A stretch of DNA of 64,000 nt, taken from assembly GCF_017874715.1 (NCBI RefSeq), contig NZ_JAGGLR010000002.1, positions 248,001 to 312,000 on the forward strand. The letters are read 5' to 3'. Below are positions 25,330-34,231 of this stretch, one piece after another. The position numbers were made by a program, and so were the translations under genes. Positions within the stretch are counted from its first letter, which is position 1. The number at the start of each line of letters is the position of its first letter. This stretch comes from Streptomyces iranensis. GTDB taxonomy: Bacteria > Actinomycetota > Actinomycetes > Streptomycetales > Streptomycetaceae. A model generated the notes under the pieces. That model saw only the letters and a list, made by a program, of their open reading frames with translations, did not search any database and was not told the DNA's origin.

Positions 25330-25371
25330 CGAGGGGGATTCCTTTCCCGGAGAGGAGGAGGCACACAGGGG

Positions 25372-26229
25372 TCAGCGGCCACCCAGGCCGCTGGTGACGA
25401 TGCCGCGCACGAGGTGTTTCTGGAGGAGGACGAGGATGATCACGGTCGGCAGCATCGAGGTCACCGAGGCCGCCATGACAAGGCTCCACTCATTGCCCTG
25501 CTGTCCGAAGAACGCCTGGAGGCCGAGCGGGATGGTGGCGCGCGCGTTGACGTCGTTGACGATCACGAGGGGCCACAGGAAGGAGTTCCAGTAGCTGATG
25601 AAGGTGAAGACGGCGAGGACGGCGAGCGTGGGCCGGGCCAGGGGCACCATCACGCTGAGGAAGGTGCGCACGGTCCCGGCGCCGTCGACCCGGGCCGCGT
25701 CGTCGAGTTCCTGGGGAACGGTCAGGAAGAACTGGCGCAGCAGGAACGCGCCGAGCGCGGTGAACGCCCACGGGATGATGAGGGCCTGGACGGTGTCCAC
25801 CCATCCGAGGTCCTGCATCATCACGTACATCGGGATGACGAGGACGTCCTGCGGGATCATCAGGGTCGCGAGGAACAGCAGGAACACCACGTTCCGGCCG
25901 CGCCAGCGGAGCCGGGAGAAGGCGTATCCGCTGAAGCAGGCGACGGTCACGTTGATGGCGGTGCCGACGGCTGCGACGAGGACACCGTTGAAGATGAAGC
26001 GGGCGAACGGCAGATAGCTGAAGACGTCGGTGTAGTTCTGCCACCGGAGCGCGGAGCCCCAGAGGGTCGGCGGCGTGGTGAAGGTGTCCGACTCGGGCTT
26101 GAGGCTCGTGGCCACCATATAGATGAGCGGCGCCATGAAGGCCAGGGCGATGAGGCAGAGGATCACATAGCCGATCGCGTGCCGCATCCGCGGTGCCGCT
26201 CCCGTCGTCCGCGTACCGCCGCTACTCAT
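25372..26229 (-). CDS. Sugar ABC permease, MalG-type (CUT1)
   Basis: A 285-residue permease with six membrane segments. The EAA loop is in LPVPQELDDAARVDGAGTVR in pieces (PQELDDAARVDGAG), the MalG-type landmark, and VNDVNARATIPLGLQAFFG is a typical C-terminal region. The ATG overlaps the preceding permease stop by 8 bp. It pairs with the MalF-type subunit to form the channel. No ATPase gene is in this operon; Streptomyces CUT1 systems usually share the multi-sugar ATPase MsiK encoded elsewhere. Confidence 0.9.
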   Translation of the reverse strand: MSSGGTRTTGAAPRMRHAIGYVILCLIALAFMAPLIYMVATSLKPESDTFTTPPTLWGSALRWQNYTDVFSYLPFARFIFNGVLVAAVGTAINVTVACFSGYAFSRLRWRGRNVVFLLFLATLMIPQDVLVIPMYVMMQDLGWVDTVQALIIPWAFTALGAFLLRQFFLTVPQELDDAARVDGAGTVRTFLSVMVPLARPTLAVLAVFTFISYWNSFLWPLVIVNDVNARATIPLGLQAFFGQQGNEWSLVMAASVTSMLPTVIILVLLQKHLVRGIVTSGLGGR

Positions 26230-27226
26230 AGTGCACCCACCGCTTCTGGCCGAGGAACTGGACCGCCGTGATGCCGAGGATGATGACGAACAGCACCCAG
26301 GCGCCCGCAGAGGCGAGCCCGAGCTGCTGGTTCTGGAAGCCGGTGTTGTAGATGTACTGGACGAGGGTTTCCGTCTCCGTCCCCGGGCCGCCCTTGGTGA
26401 GCAGGAACGGCTGGGTGAACACCTGGAAGGAGGTGATGAGCGTCATCATGGTGGCGAAGAAGATCGACGGCGAGATGGCCGGGAACTTCACATGCCAGAA
26501 GGTCCGCCACGCGCTCGCGCCGTCGAGCTGTGCGGCCTCGATCTGGCTGTCCGGCACCGCGTCGAGCGCGGCGGAGAAGATGAGCATGTTGTAGCCGAAG
26601 CCCGCCCAGACGCTCATCGCCACGACCGCGAACATCGCCCAGGTGTCGTCGGCGAGGAAGTTGGGGGCGTGCTCGCCGAGGGTCGACTGGAGCGTGGCGT
26701 CGATGAGCCCGTCGGGCTGGTACAGCATCCGCCAGACGACGACGTTCGCCACCAGCGGGGTGATGGTCGGGATGAAGAACAGCACCCGGAAGATGTGCCG
26801 GTGTCTGATCCGCGGTGTCAGCCAGGCCGCGAGCCCTAGGGAGACCACGAGGTTCAGCGGCACGTAGAGGATCACGTACTCGGCCGTGTTGCGCACCACG
26901 ACCCAGAAGACCGGATCATCGAAGAGCCGGCGGTAGTTCTCCAGTCCGGTCCAGGTGTGGCCGCCGATCATCGGCCAGTTCATGAAGCTCACGACGAGGG
27001 ACGCGACGATCGGGACCACGGTGAAGAGCGCCAGCCCGATCGAGTGCGGGGCGGCGAACGCCGCGCCCCACCATGAGCGGCGCCCGACCTCGGCCGGGCG
27101 CCGCGCCTCGGGCTCCTCGTCCACCGCGACGGCGGCGCCCTCGACGGCGGCGCCCGGGGCGGCCACCTCCACCGTCACCACCTCCTCCTCGGCCGGGGCG
27201 GCCTGCTCTGTTGTCACGGCCGTCAC
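26222..27226 (-). CDS. Sugar ABC permease, MalF-type (CUT1)
   Basis: A 334-residue permease. Its first 55 residues are an acidic, Ala-rich cytoplasmic tail (EEEVVTVEVAAP and following), longer than usual. Membrane segments start near IGLALFTVVPIVASL. The EAA loop is IEAAQLDGASAWRTF, and QPFLLTKGGPGTETETLVQ is the MalF signature. GTG overlaps the binding-protein stop as GTGA. Confidence 0.9.
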   Translation of the reverse strand: MTAVTTEQAAPAEEEVVTVEVAAPGAAVEGAAVAVDEEPEARRPAEVGRRSWWGAAFAAPHSIGLALFTVVPIVASLVVSFMNWPMIGGHTWTGLENYRRLFDDPVFWVVVRNTAEYVILYVPLNLVVSLGLAAWLTPRIRHRHIFRVLFFIPTITPLVANVVVWRMLYQPDGLIDATLQSTLGEHAPNFLADDTWAMFAVVAMSVWAGFGYNMLIFSAALDAVPDSQIEAAQLDGASAWRTFWHVKFPAISPSIFFATMMTLITSFQVFTQPFLLTKGGPGTETETLVQYIYNTGFQNQQLGLASAGAWVLFVIILGITAVQFLGQKRWVHYE

Positions 27227-28455
27227 TGCCCGAGTTGGCCCGCGATGGACTTCATCGTCTCGGCGCCCGACTGCTGTCCGTTGACGGCTTGGATTCCGTA
27301 CTGGGAGAAGAGCTGCTGGAGCTGGTCGCTCTGTTTGTTGCCGGGCAGTGGTGTCGATGCCTTCTGGGCCGTCTCGAGGACGCTCTCGACGCCGTCGATG
27401 TGCGCGTTCTCGTACCACGTCTGCTGGGCGGCGGTGCGTCCGGGGAAGGCCCGGCCCTGCCGCGCCAGGGTGGTGAGCACCTTCTGGCTCGTCATTGTCC
27501 TGATGGCCTTGAACGCCTGGTCGGGGTAGGCGCACTGTTTGGAGATGCCGAATCCGGAGCCCGCCGAGAAGGTGGCCGGGCCGGAGGTGTGGCCGGTGGG
27601 TATGGTCGTGACCCCGATCGGGAATTTCACCTTGCTCTTCTGGTCGAGCAGGGACCAGGGGCCGTCGAGATACATGCCGACTTTCTTGGACACGAAGTTG
27701 TTGGAGGGGGCGTCGTTGTCCGCGCTGGCCTGGGTGGCGGTGCCGTTCTTGACGAGCGAGGAGAGCCAGTCCAGCCCCTTGGCGAATGTGGGGTTCGACG
27801 GATCGAGTGTTCCGTCGGCCTTGATGACCCGGCCGCCGTTGTAGCCGAGGATCATCGATTCGAGATTCATGTCCGCGACGCTCGAGGCGAACATCGTCTT
27901 TCCCGCCGCCTTGAACTTGGCCGCGGCCGCCGTGAAGTCGGCGAGCGTCCAGCCGGGCTTCGGTTCCGCGGCACCGACCTGCCGGAACAGGTCCTTGTTG
28001 TAGAAGAGCAGCATGGGCCCGGTGTCATACGGCAGGGCGTACAGCTTTCCGTCGACCTTCATTCCGTTCAGGGCGGTGGTGTCGAACTCGGAGAGATCGA
28101 GCCCGCCCTTCTTGGCGTAGGAGTCGATCGGCCGCAGGACATCGGTGTAATTCGCCGCGCGGAGACTCTGGATGCTCACGACGCACGGCGCGCTCCCGGT
28201 GCTGAGCTGGGTGCGGAGCTTGGTGAAGTAGTCGTTGAAGGGTGCGCCCTGGATCGTGACCTTCGGGCCGCCCTGCGCGCTGACCGAATTCGCCACCTGC
28301 TGCCAGGCCGCCTTGTCGGACGAACCCGCGATCCACATCGACCAGACGAGTTTGTCCTTCGACTGGTTGGACGTGCTGGAACTGGCGGAACATCCCACCA
28401 GCAATCCCCAGGCGGCGGCCGCCGCGGTGACACCGACGAGGATTCGTCTTTTCAT
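27223..28455 (-). CDS. Sugar ABC substrate-binding lipoprotein, SBP family 1
   Basis: A 410-residue extracellular sugar-binding protein. The signal peptide MKRRILVGVTAAAAAWGLL ends in lipobox LLVGC with Cys at about residue 22. The fold pattern LVWSMWIAGSSDKAAWQQ and YALPYDTGPMLLFYNKDLF is typical of CUT1 binding proteins. It is first in an operon with two permeases and an alpha-L-fucosidase, so fucosylated oligosaccharides are a reasonable ligand guess. Start at the ATG 28455; an upstream frame extension lacks a signal peptide. Confidence 0.92.
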   Translation of the reverse strand: MKRRILVGVTAAAAAWGLLVGCSASSSTSNQSKDKLVWSMWIAGSSDKAAWQQVANSVSAQGGPKVTIQGAPFNDYFTKLRTQLSTGSAPCVVSIQSLRAANYTDVLRPIDSYAKKGGLDLSEFDTTALNGMKVDGKLYALPYDTGPMLLFYNKDLFRQVGAAEPKPGWTLADFTAAAAKFKAAGKTMFASSVADMNLESMILGYNGGRVIKADGTLDPSNPTFAKGLDWLSSLVKNGTATQASADNDAPSNNFVSKKVGMYLDGPWSLLDQKSKVKFPIGVTTIPTGHTSGPATFSAGSGFGISKQCAYPDQAFKAIRTMTSQKVLTTLARQGRAFPGRTAAQQTWYENAHIDGVESVLETAQKASTPLPGNKQSDQLQQLFSQYGIQAVNGQQSGAETMKSIAGQLGQ

Positions 28456-28960
28456 AGCAGAGTCCACTTCATGTGCGTGCTCGGATGGCAGTACACGGGC
28501 AGCACGGAACGCGGGCATGGAATGCGCATGCGGATGCCGCTGCGGCTGCTGTGGGAAAGCCCCGACCACGGCGAGTGGGGTGGGGCGAGAAGATGTGGCG
28601 GGTGTGATGAACGTCAGATACCGAGTAAGACGGGCGCCGTGTGTACGGCGGCCGCCCCATGGTGCGCTCGATACGTACGGAAACTGAAGTCCCTGACCGT
28701 CACTGTCGTGATCCGACCCATTGCGACTCCTTTGGCCGGCCCTTTTTACCAGGACGCATCGGCATCAGAACATCCGATGTATTGGAGTGTCAAGGTGTCG
28801 TACGGGCCGGACCACCCGCCAAATCCTCCGCCGGACAGCGTCAGAGCTTGGACGTCTCCGGCAAGTCCCCATGTGTCTCACACCGCGCCACAACGGATGC
28901 ACCGGAGCCTCGCGGGTCCGGCTGGGCGCCGTGTGAAGTCGACGTGATGTTCACGTGACA
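28456..28960 (-). promoter_or_regulatory. 505-bp promoter region of the fucosidase/sugar importer operon
   Basis: No gene is seen here. On the minus strand a -35-like TTGACA lies at 28788-28793, and an 11-bp dyad ACATCCGATGT (28770-28780) sits just downstream, in the spacer where a repressor would act. A second element with the same half-sites in reverse order, GATGT then ACATC around a TCACGTG core, lies at 28944-28964 and overlaps the end of the DeoR gene. These may be sites for that regulator. Confidence 0.4.
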
Positions 28961-29737
28961 TCACCCAGGGACGATGCGCACATCGACGCCGCGCTCGCGC
29001 AGCCCGCGCACCTCCCCGGCCGGTGCCGCGTCGTCCACCACGACCAGGTCGAAGTCGGTGAGCGGAGCCAGGGCGTACAGGCCCTGGTTGGCGAACTTCG
29101 TATGGTCGACGAGGAGTACGCGGCGTGCCGCGGCGGCCATCATCGCCTGCTTGACCTGCACTGTCTCCGGTGACATGTGGTAGCAGCGGCCCGCGGTGAC
29201 GGCGGTGGTGGACATGAACAGCACATCGGCGCGGAAGGCGGACATGCTCTGCGCGGTGTGCGGTCCCATGAACGCGTCGTACGCCGGGAAGTAGGTGCCG
29301 CCGAGCGCCACCAGCGCCGCCCCGGGCTCCTTGGCCAGAGCCGTGATGGCGGGCAGCGAGTTGGTGATCACCGTGATCGGTGTGTGGTGGGGCAGGTGCT
29401 GGGCCAGGCCCAGGCAGGTGGTGGAGTCGTCGATCACCACGATCCGGCCGGGAGCCAGCTCCTCGGCGGCCGCCCGCGCCAGCCGCTGTTTGGTCCGCGT
29501 CATCGTCGTCATGCGCTCGCCGACACTGCCGTGGAACTGCGTGGACGGCAGACAGCTCGCACCACCGCGCACCTTGCGCAGCCAGCCCTGCGCCTGGAGG
29601 GCATCCAGGTCGCGATGGACGGTCATCACACTGACGGCGAACTCGGCCGCCAGGTCCGAGGTGCGGACGAAGCCCTTGGTCGTGACCAGTTCGCGCAGCA
29701 GGTGCCGCCGCTCCTCCTGCCCATCCGTACGGGTCAT
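28961..29737 (-). CDS. DeoR/GlpR-family sugar repressor
   Basis: A 258-residue repressor. The N-terminal winged helix spans about residues 8-60 with FVRTSDLAAEFAVSVMTVHRD cut as SVMTVHRDLDAL, the DeoR signature. The C-terminal DeoRC sugar-phosphate sensor domain has VVIDDSTTCLGLAQHL and VTNSLPAITAL, and DHTKFANQGL near the end. The ATG follows AAGGAG by 10 bases; the upstream in-frame extension is formed by the 19-bp repeats and is rejected. It lies between the fucosidase importer operon and the FGGY kinase operon and may control both. Confidence 0.9.
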   Translation of the reverse strand: MTRTDGQEERRHLLRELVTTKGFVRTSDLAAEFAVSVMTVHRDLDALQAQGWLRKVRGGASCLPSTQFHGSVGERMTTMTRTKQRLARAAAEELAPGRIVVIDDSTTCLGLAQHLPHHTPITVITNSLPAITALAKEPGAALVALGGTYFPAYDAFMGPHTAQSMSAFRADVLFMSTTAVTAGRCYHMSPETVQVKQAMMAAAARRVLLVDHTKFANQGLYALAPLTDFDLVVVDDAAPAGEVRGLRERGVDVRIVPG

Positions 29738-30089
29738 GGCCTGCGGCTCCTTACCCCTTCCGCACCACCCGGGCGGGTCCGCACCACCCGGGCGGGTCCG
29801 CACCACCCGGGCGGGCCGGCGTGAGACAAACTGATGTGAAACTCACGCGAAGGTAACACGCCCGCGGACCGTCACCTCCCCCGTGCGCAGGGCCGGTGGC
29901 CCAGGACATCGCACGGTGCCGTGGGCCGGCCGCGGGATAATCCCGCGCCCCGATTGACGTGGCTTCCCGGCGGCGATTCTCTGGGTTTGTCGGCGCGGAA
30001 TTCCGCCGACGGCGTCGGTTTCCCGGAGCGGTGGCGATCCACTGGTACGCCGCTGCTCCAGCCGTGATGAAGGGGCAGGTATTTCGGTC
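29738..30089. promoter_or_regulatory. Divergent promoter region, DeoR gene and FGGY kinase operon
   Basis: Besides the 19-bp repeats this gap holds GTGAG and CTCAC arms at 29821-29845 around GATGT, and a near-palindrome at 29989-30010 centred on CGGAATTCCG with GTCGG and CCGAC ends. A -35-like TTGACG at 29954-29959 could start the kinase transcript. No gene is seen. Confidence 0.35.
29760..29816. repeat. Three tandem copies of a 19-bp GC-rich unit
   Basis: CCGCACCACCCGGGCGGGT occurs three times head to tail with one base differing in the last copy. Each unit has a CCCGGG centre. The array lies 23 bp upstream of the DeoR start codon, in its 5' leader or promoter, and within the 352-bp divergent region to the kinases. 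Confidence 0.9.
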
Positions 30090-31679
30090 ATGACGGTTCT
30101 CACTGTCGACGTCGGCACGTCGGTCATCAAGTCCGTCGTGTTCGACGCCGAGGGAAGGGAAGTGGCGGTCTCCCGCACCGGTACGGAGGTGCTGCGGCCT
30201 CACCCCGGATGGGCCGAGCAGGACATGGACGCCGTGTGGCACGGGGTCGCCTCCACCGTGCGCGGCGCCCTGGCCCAGCTGGGGCCCGGACATGACGCGG
30301 TGCGGCTGATCGCGTTCACGGCCCAGGGGGACGGCTGCTGGCTGGTCGACGGCGACGGCCGCCCCACCGGCCCGGCGGTCCTCTGGTCCGACGGACGCGC
30401 CGGTGATCTGCTCGCGCGCTGGCAGGCCGATGGCGTCCTGGCGGAGGCGTACCGCCGCAACGGCTCCCTCACCTGCGCGGGCATGCCCAACGCGGTGCTC
30501 GCCTGGCTCGCCGAGCACGACCCGGCGCGCCTGGAGCGCTCGCACACCGCGCTGACCGCGGCGGGCTGGCTGTTCCTGAGGCTCACCGGCGTCACGGCGA
30601 TCGACGCGTCCGACGCGTCGGCCCCCTTCCTCGACCACGCCACGGGCGCGTACGACCCGGCGATCGTGGACCTGTTCGGCCTGGCGTGGGCCCGTCGGCT
30701 GCTGCCGCGCGTCCTCGGACACGACGAGTGCGTCGCCGAGCTCACCCACCACGCGGCAGCCGAACTGGGCCTCCCCACCGGCCTTCCCGTCGTGATGGCC
30801 CCCTACGACATCGCCGCCACCGCCCGCGGCGCCGGGGTCGTCGACCCCGGGCAGGCGTGTGCCATCCTCGGCACCACCCTGTGCACCGAGGTGGTGCGCC
30901 GGAGCGTGGACACCTCGGGCGAGCCGTGCGGCATCACCATCGCCTTCGGCCGCCACGACCGCCTGCTGCGCGCCCTTCCCACCCTCTCGGGCACCGAGGT
31001 GCTGGACTGGGCGTGCCGGACACTGGCCGTCGAGAGCCCCGCCGCGCTCGGTGACCTCGCCTCCGCGTCCGCACCCGGCGCCGCCGGGCTGGGCTTCCTC
31101 CCCTACCTCTCCCCCGCCGGGGAACGGGCGCCGTTCCTCGACGCGCGGGCCCGCGGCACCTTCTGGGGCCTGTCGCTTGACCACACCCGCGCCGACCTGG
31201 CCCGTGCGGTCTTCGAGGGGCTGTCCCTCGTCGTACGGGACTGCCTGCGAGCCTCCGGAACCGAGGTGCACGAGCTGCGGCTGTGCGGCGGAGGCGCGGG
31301 CAGCGACCGCTGGTGTCAGCTCATCGCCGATGCCACCGGCGTCCCGACGGCGCGCGGCACCGACACCGAGCTGGGCGCGAAGGGCGCCTTCCTCACCGGT
31401 CTGGTGCTCACCGGCGCCGAGCGGAGCCTGGAGGGGGCCGCCGCCAAGTACACCCGTAAGGGCGCGAGTTGGGCACCGGACCCGGGCCGGGCCGCGCTCT
31501 ACGACGAGCTGTCCGCGGCACACCTGGCGTGGCGGGACGCGGCCCGGTCCCTGGGCTGGTCGCCATCCCGGGGACCGGACACGTCGCCGGCCCGGCCGGA
31601 CGCGTCACCGGCCCGGCCGCCCACCGGCACCCCCGCTCGGCGCCCCCACGACCCCCGTCCGGAAACCTCGCATGTCTGA
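30090..31679 (+). CDS. FGGY-family carbohydrate kinase
   Basis: A 529-residue sugar kinase with two actin-like domains. The N-terminal phosphate loop is DVGTSVIKSVVFD, the probable catalytic Asp lies in VMAPYDIAATARGAG, and LRLCGGGAGSDRWCQLIADAT is the C-terminal FGGY/adenosine motif. The pattern is nearest to L-xylulose/erythritol-type kinases rather than glycerol kinase. The C-terminal 35 residues are a Pro/Arg/Ala-rich tail with short internal repeats and probably disordered. The gene overlaps the next kinase by 8 bp and is the first of a four-gene plus-strand operon. Confidence 0.87.
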   Translation: MTVLTVDVGTSVIKSVVFDAEGREVAVSRTGTEVLRPHPGWAEQDMDAVWHGVASTVRGALAQLGPGHDAVRLIAFTAQGDGCWLVDGDGRPTGPAVLWSDGRAGDLLARWQADGVLAEAYRRNGSLTCAGMPNAVLAWLAEHDPARLERSHTALTAAGWLFLRLTGVTAIDASDASAPFLDHATGAYDPAIVDLFGLAWARRLLPRVLGHDECVAELTHHAAAELGLPTGLPVVMAPYDIAATARGAGVVDPGQACAILGTTLCTEVVRRSVDTSGEPCGITIAFGRHDRLLRALPTLSGTEVLDWACRTLAVESPAALGDLASASAPGAAGLGFLPYLSPAGERAPFLDARARGTFWGLSLDHTRADLARAVFEGLSLVVRDCLRASGTEVHELRLCGGGAGSDRWCQLIADATGVPTARGTDTELGAKGAFLTGLVLTGAERSLEGAAAKYTRKGASWAPDPGRAALYDELSAAHLAWRDAARSLGWSPSRGPDTSPARPDASPARPPTGTPARRPHDPRPETSHV

Positions 31680-33174
31680 CGCCCTCTCCCCCGACGCCCT
31701 CTCCCCCGACGCCGTCCATCTCGGCCTGGACCTCGGTACGCAGAGCGTGCGCGCGGTCGCCGTGGACGGCACCGGGAAGCTGCTCGCCGCGGCCTCCCGC
31801 CCCCTGACCGGCCACCGCGACGGCGTACGCCACGAACAGGATCCCGAGCAGTGGTGGTCCGCCGCCGGTGCCGCCTGCCGCGAGGCCCTGAGCGGCATCG
31901 ACGGCGGGCGGGTGCGGGGGGTGGCGGTGGACGCCACCTCCGGGACCGTCCTCCTCGCCGACCCGTCCGGAACGCCCCTCACCCCGGCCCTGATGTACGA
32001 CGACGGGCGCGCCGCGGACCACACCGACCGCGTCAACACCGTCGGCGCGGAGGTGTGGGAGAGGCTCGGCTACCGCACCATGCAGCCGTCCTGGGCCCTG
32101 CCCAAACTCCTGTGGCTGCTCCAACACACCGATGTCCCGCCGGGGGCCCGGCTGCTGCACCAGGCCGACCTGATCACCTGGCGGCTGGCCGGACGACAGA
32201 CCCCCGGCGACGCCAGCCACGCCCTGAAGACCGGCTACGACCTGCTCGCCGACCGCTGGCCCGCCGAGGAGCTGGCCGCCCTCGGCGTCCCCGATGGCCT
32301 GCTGCCGGAGGTCGTACGGCCCGGTACGGTGATCGGCACGATCTGCGCACGGGCCGCCGCCGTCACCGGAATCCCCGTCGGCACGCCGGTGGTCGCGGGG
32401 ATGACCGACGGCTGCGCGGCCCAGATCGGGGCGGGCGCGCTCGGCCCGGGGGCCTGGAACTCGGTGCTGGGCACCACCCTGGTCCTCAAGGGCGCCGGCC
32501 CCCGTCCGGTGCACGACCCCGCCGGGGTGGTCTACTGCCACCGCGGGCCCGGCGGCAGCTGGCTGCCCGGCGGTGCCTCCAGCAGCGGCGCGGGCGTACT
32601 GTCCCGCCGCTTCCCCGGCGCCGACCTCGACGCTCTCACCGAAGCGGCCGCCGGGACCGGTTCCACCGCGGTCGTCTACCCGCTCGTCGGCGAGCGGGGC
32701 GAACGCTTCCCCTTCCGCGCGCCCGACGCGCACCCCTTCGTCCTGGGCGAACCCTCCGGCGCGGCCGAGGAGTTCCACGCCTGTCTGCTCGGCGTGGCCT
32801 GTGTGGAGCGGCTCTGCCTCGACCGCCTGGATCACATCGGCGCTCCCGTGGACGGCCCGCTGAGCCTGACCGGTGGCGGCGCCCGCAACCGCTACTGGTC
32901 GCAGCTGCGCGCCGATCTCCTCGGCCGGAGCGTGACCCTGCCGGAGCAGGCCGAGAGCGCCGTCGGCATGGCGGTGCTCGCCGCCACCGCCTCGGGCGTC
33001 ACGCTGGAGCGGGCCGCCGCCGCCATGGTGCGCGACGGAGCCGAACTGCACCCCGAGTCCGCCCGCACCGCCCGGCTGACCCCCGTCTACCTCGGCTTCG
33101 CCGACGAACTGGTCCGCCGGGGCTGGCTGGAGCCGGAGGTGGCCGCCCACGCCCACAGAAAGGCCGACCAGTGA
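31672..33174 (+). CDS. Second FGGY-family carbohydrate kinase
   Basis: A 500-residue kinase of the same superfamily, xylulokinase-like. GLDLGTQSVRAVAVD is the phosphate loop, VAGMTDGCAAQIGAGAL holds the catalytic Asp, and SLTGGGARNRYWSQLRADLL is the C-terminal FGGY motif. It begins with a small DNA tandem repeat encoding DALSPDALSPDAV. It differs enough from its neighbour that the pair likely phosphorylate different sugars. The stop overlaps the phosphatase GTG as GTGA. Confidence 0.87.
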   Translation: MSDALSPDALSPDAVHLGLDLGTQSVRAVAVDGTGKLLAAASRPLTGHRDGVRHEQDPEQWWSAAGAACREALSGIDGGRVRGVAVDATSGTVLLADPSGTPLTPALMYDDGRAADHTDRVNTVGAEVWERLGYRTMQPSWALPKLLWLLQHTDVPPGARLLHQADLITWRLAGRQTPGDASHALKTGYDLLADRWPAEELAALGVPDGLLPEVVRPGTVIGTICARAAAVTGIPVGTPVVAGMTDGCAAQIGAGALGPGAWNSVLGTTLVLKGAGPRPVHDPAGVVYCHRGPGGSWLPGGASSSGAGVLSRRFPGADLDALTEAAAGTGSTAVVYPLVGERGERFPFRAPDAHPFVLGEPSGAAEEFHACLLGVACVERLCLDRLDHIGAPVDGPLSLTGGGARNRYWSQLRADLLGRSVTLPEQAESAVGMAVLAATASGVTLERAAAAMVRDGAELHPESARTARLTPVYLGFADELVRRGWLEPEVAAHAHRKADQ

Positions 33175-33785
33175 CCGACTTCGTCCTCGTACGGCACGGG
33201 GAGACCGTGTGGCACGCGGAGAACCGCTACGCCGGCCGCACCGATGTGCCACTGACCGAACACGGGTACAGGCAGGCCGCCGAGCTCGGTGCCTGGGCCG
33301 CGGGCCGGCGGCTGGACGCGGTGCTCAGCTCACCGCTGTCCCGCGCCCGGCTCACCGCCGAGCCCGCCGCGGCCGCGCTCGGCCTCACCCCGCGCGTGGA
33401 CGAGCGGCTGTACGAGGTGGACTTCGGGCGCGGCGAGGGGCTGACCCGGGCGGAGATGCGGGAGCGGTTCCCGGCGGAGCTGGGCGCGTTCCTGGCCGAT
33501 CCGGTCGCCCACCACCTCCCCGGTGGCGAGGACCCGGCGGCGGCCGCCGACCGCGCGATCGGCTGTCTGACGGATATCGCCCATGAGGTGCCCGAGGGAC
33601 GGGTCCTGGTCGTCGCCCACTCCACCCTCGTCCGCCTGGTCCTGTGCCAGTTGCTGGGCATTCCGCTCGCCCGCTACCGCCAGGTGTTTCCCCGGCTGGA
33701 GAACGGCGCTCTGACCGAACTGCGCCTGCGGGACGGCCGGGCATCGCTTCTGCGGCTCAACGCCCCGGCCCTGGCCACCGGCTGA
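33171..33785 (+). CDS. Histidine phosphatase family protein (GpmB/CobC-like)
   Basis: A 204-residue phosphoglycerate-mutase-fold phosphatase. LVRHGETVWHAENRYAGRTD holds the catalytic His, RLYEVDFGRGEGLTR the acid/base region, and VLVVAHSTLVRLVL the second catalytic His. It is probably a cytoplasmic sugar-phosphate phosphatase. Coupled to the kinase gene by a GTGA overlap, it may recycle or proofread sugar phosphates in the same pathway. Confidence 0.9.
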   Translation: MTDFVLVRHGETVWHAENRYAGRTDVPLTEHGYRQAAELGAWAAGRRLDAVLSSPLSRARLTAEPAAAALGLTPRVDERLYEVDFGRGEGLTRAEMRERFPAELGAFLADPVAHHLPGGEDPAAAADRAIGCLTDIAHEVPEGRVLVVAHSTLVRLVLCQLLGIPLARYRQVFPRLENGALTELRLRDGRASLLRLNAPALATG

Positions 33786-33807
33786 CCCCTCCCTCCGGAG
33801 TGCCACC

Positions 33808-34120
33808 GTGCCCACCACCGTCCTCGCCGCCGGCGACCACTTCGTGCTGCCCCGGCTGCTCACCGAGGAGCTGCGGAGCTCCGTCCCCGACCGCGGCGCA
33901 CTCGACATCCGCGAGCTGCGGCTGCCCTGGCCGCACACACCGTTCGGCAAGGTCGCCGAGGTCGACGAGGCGTCCGGCACCGAAGAGGAGCTCATCGAGG
34001 CGCTGCGCGGGAGGCGGCTCTGTATGACACGGATGGCCCCGCTCACCGAACGCGTCCTGCGGGCCTGCCCCGACCTCGAACTGTTCTGCGTCAGCCGCGG
34101 CGGCCCGGTCAACGCCACCA
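33808..34120 (+). pseudogene. Truncated D-isomer-specific 2-hydroxyacid dehydrogenase
   Basis: The first 100 or so residues match the N-terminal catalytic domain of phosphoglycerate-dehydrogenase-like enzymes: TEEELIEALRGRRLCMTRMA, RACPDLELFCVSRGGPVN. Directly after GGPVN the family continues to the NAD-binding domain, but here the reading becomes unrelated (ATTRRSGPAV) until a stop at 34359 inside the GntR gene. The NAD domain and the catalytic His/Glu are missing, so a deletion removed the last two thirds. In the intact operon it would oxidise or reduce a sugar-acid phosphate. Confidence 0.8.
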
Positions 34121-34231
34121 CTCGCCGGTCAGGGCCCGCGGTGGCCCGGCCCGGCTCGCCCCTGAACGGCGTCCCTCACCTGGGTAAACTGTCGCTGTCC
34201 CGATACGCCCCGAGCAGCAGCAGGAGGCCGG

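Noticed and set aside
29760..29816. Tandem repeats considered as a CRISPR array
   Set aside because: Units are directly adjacent with no spacers and only three copies.
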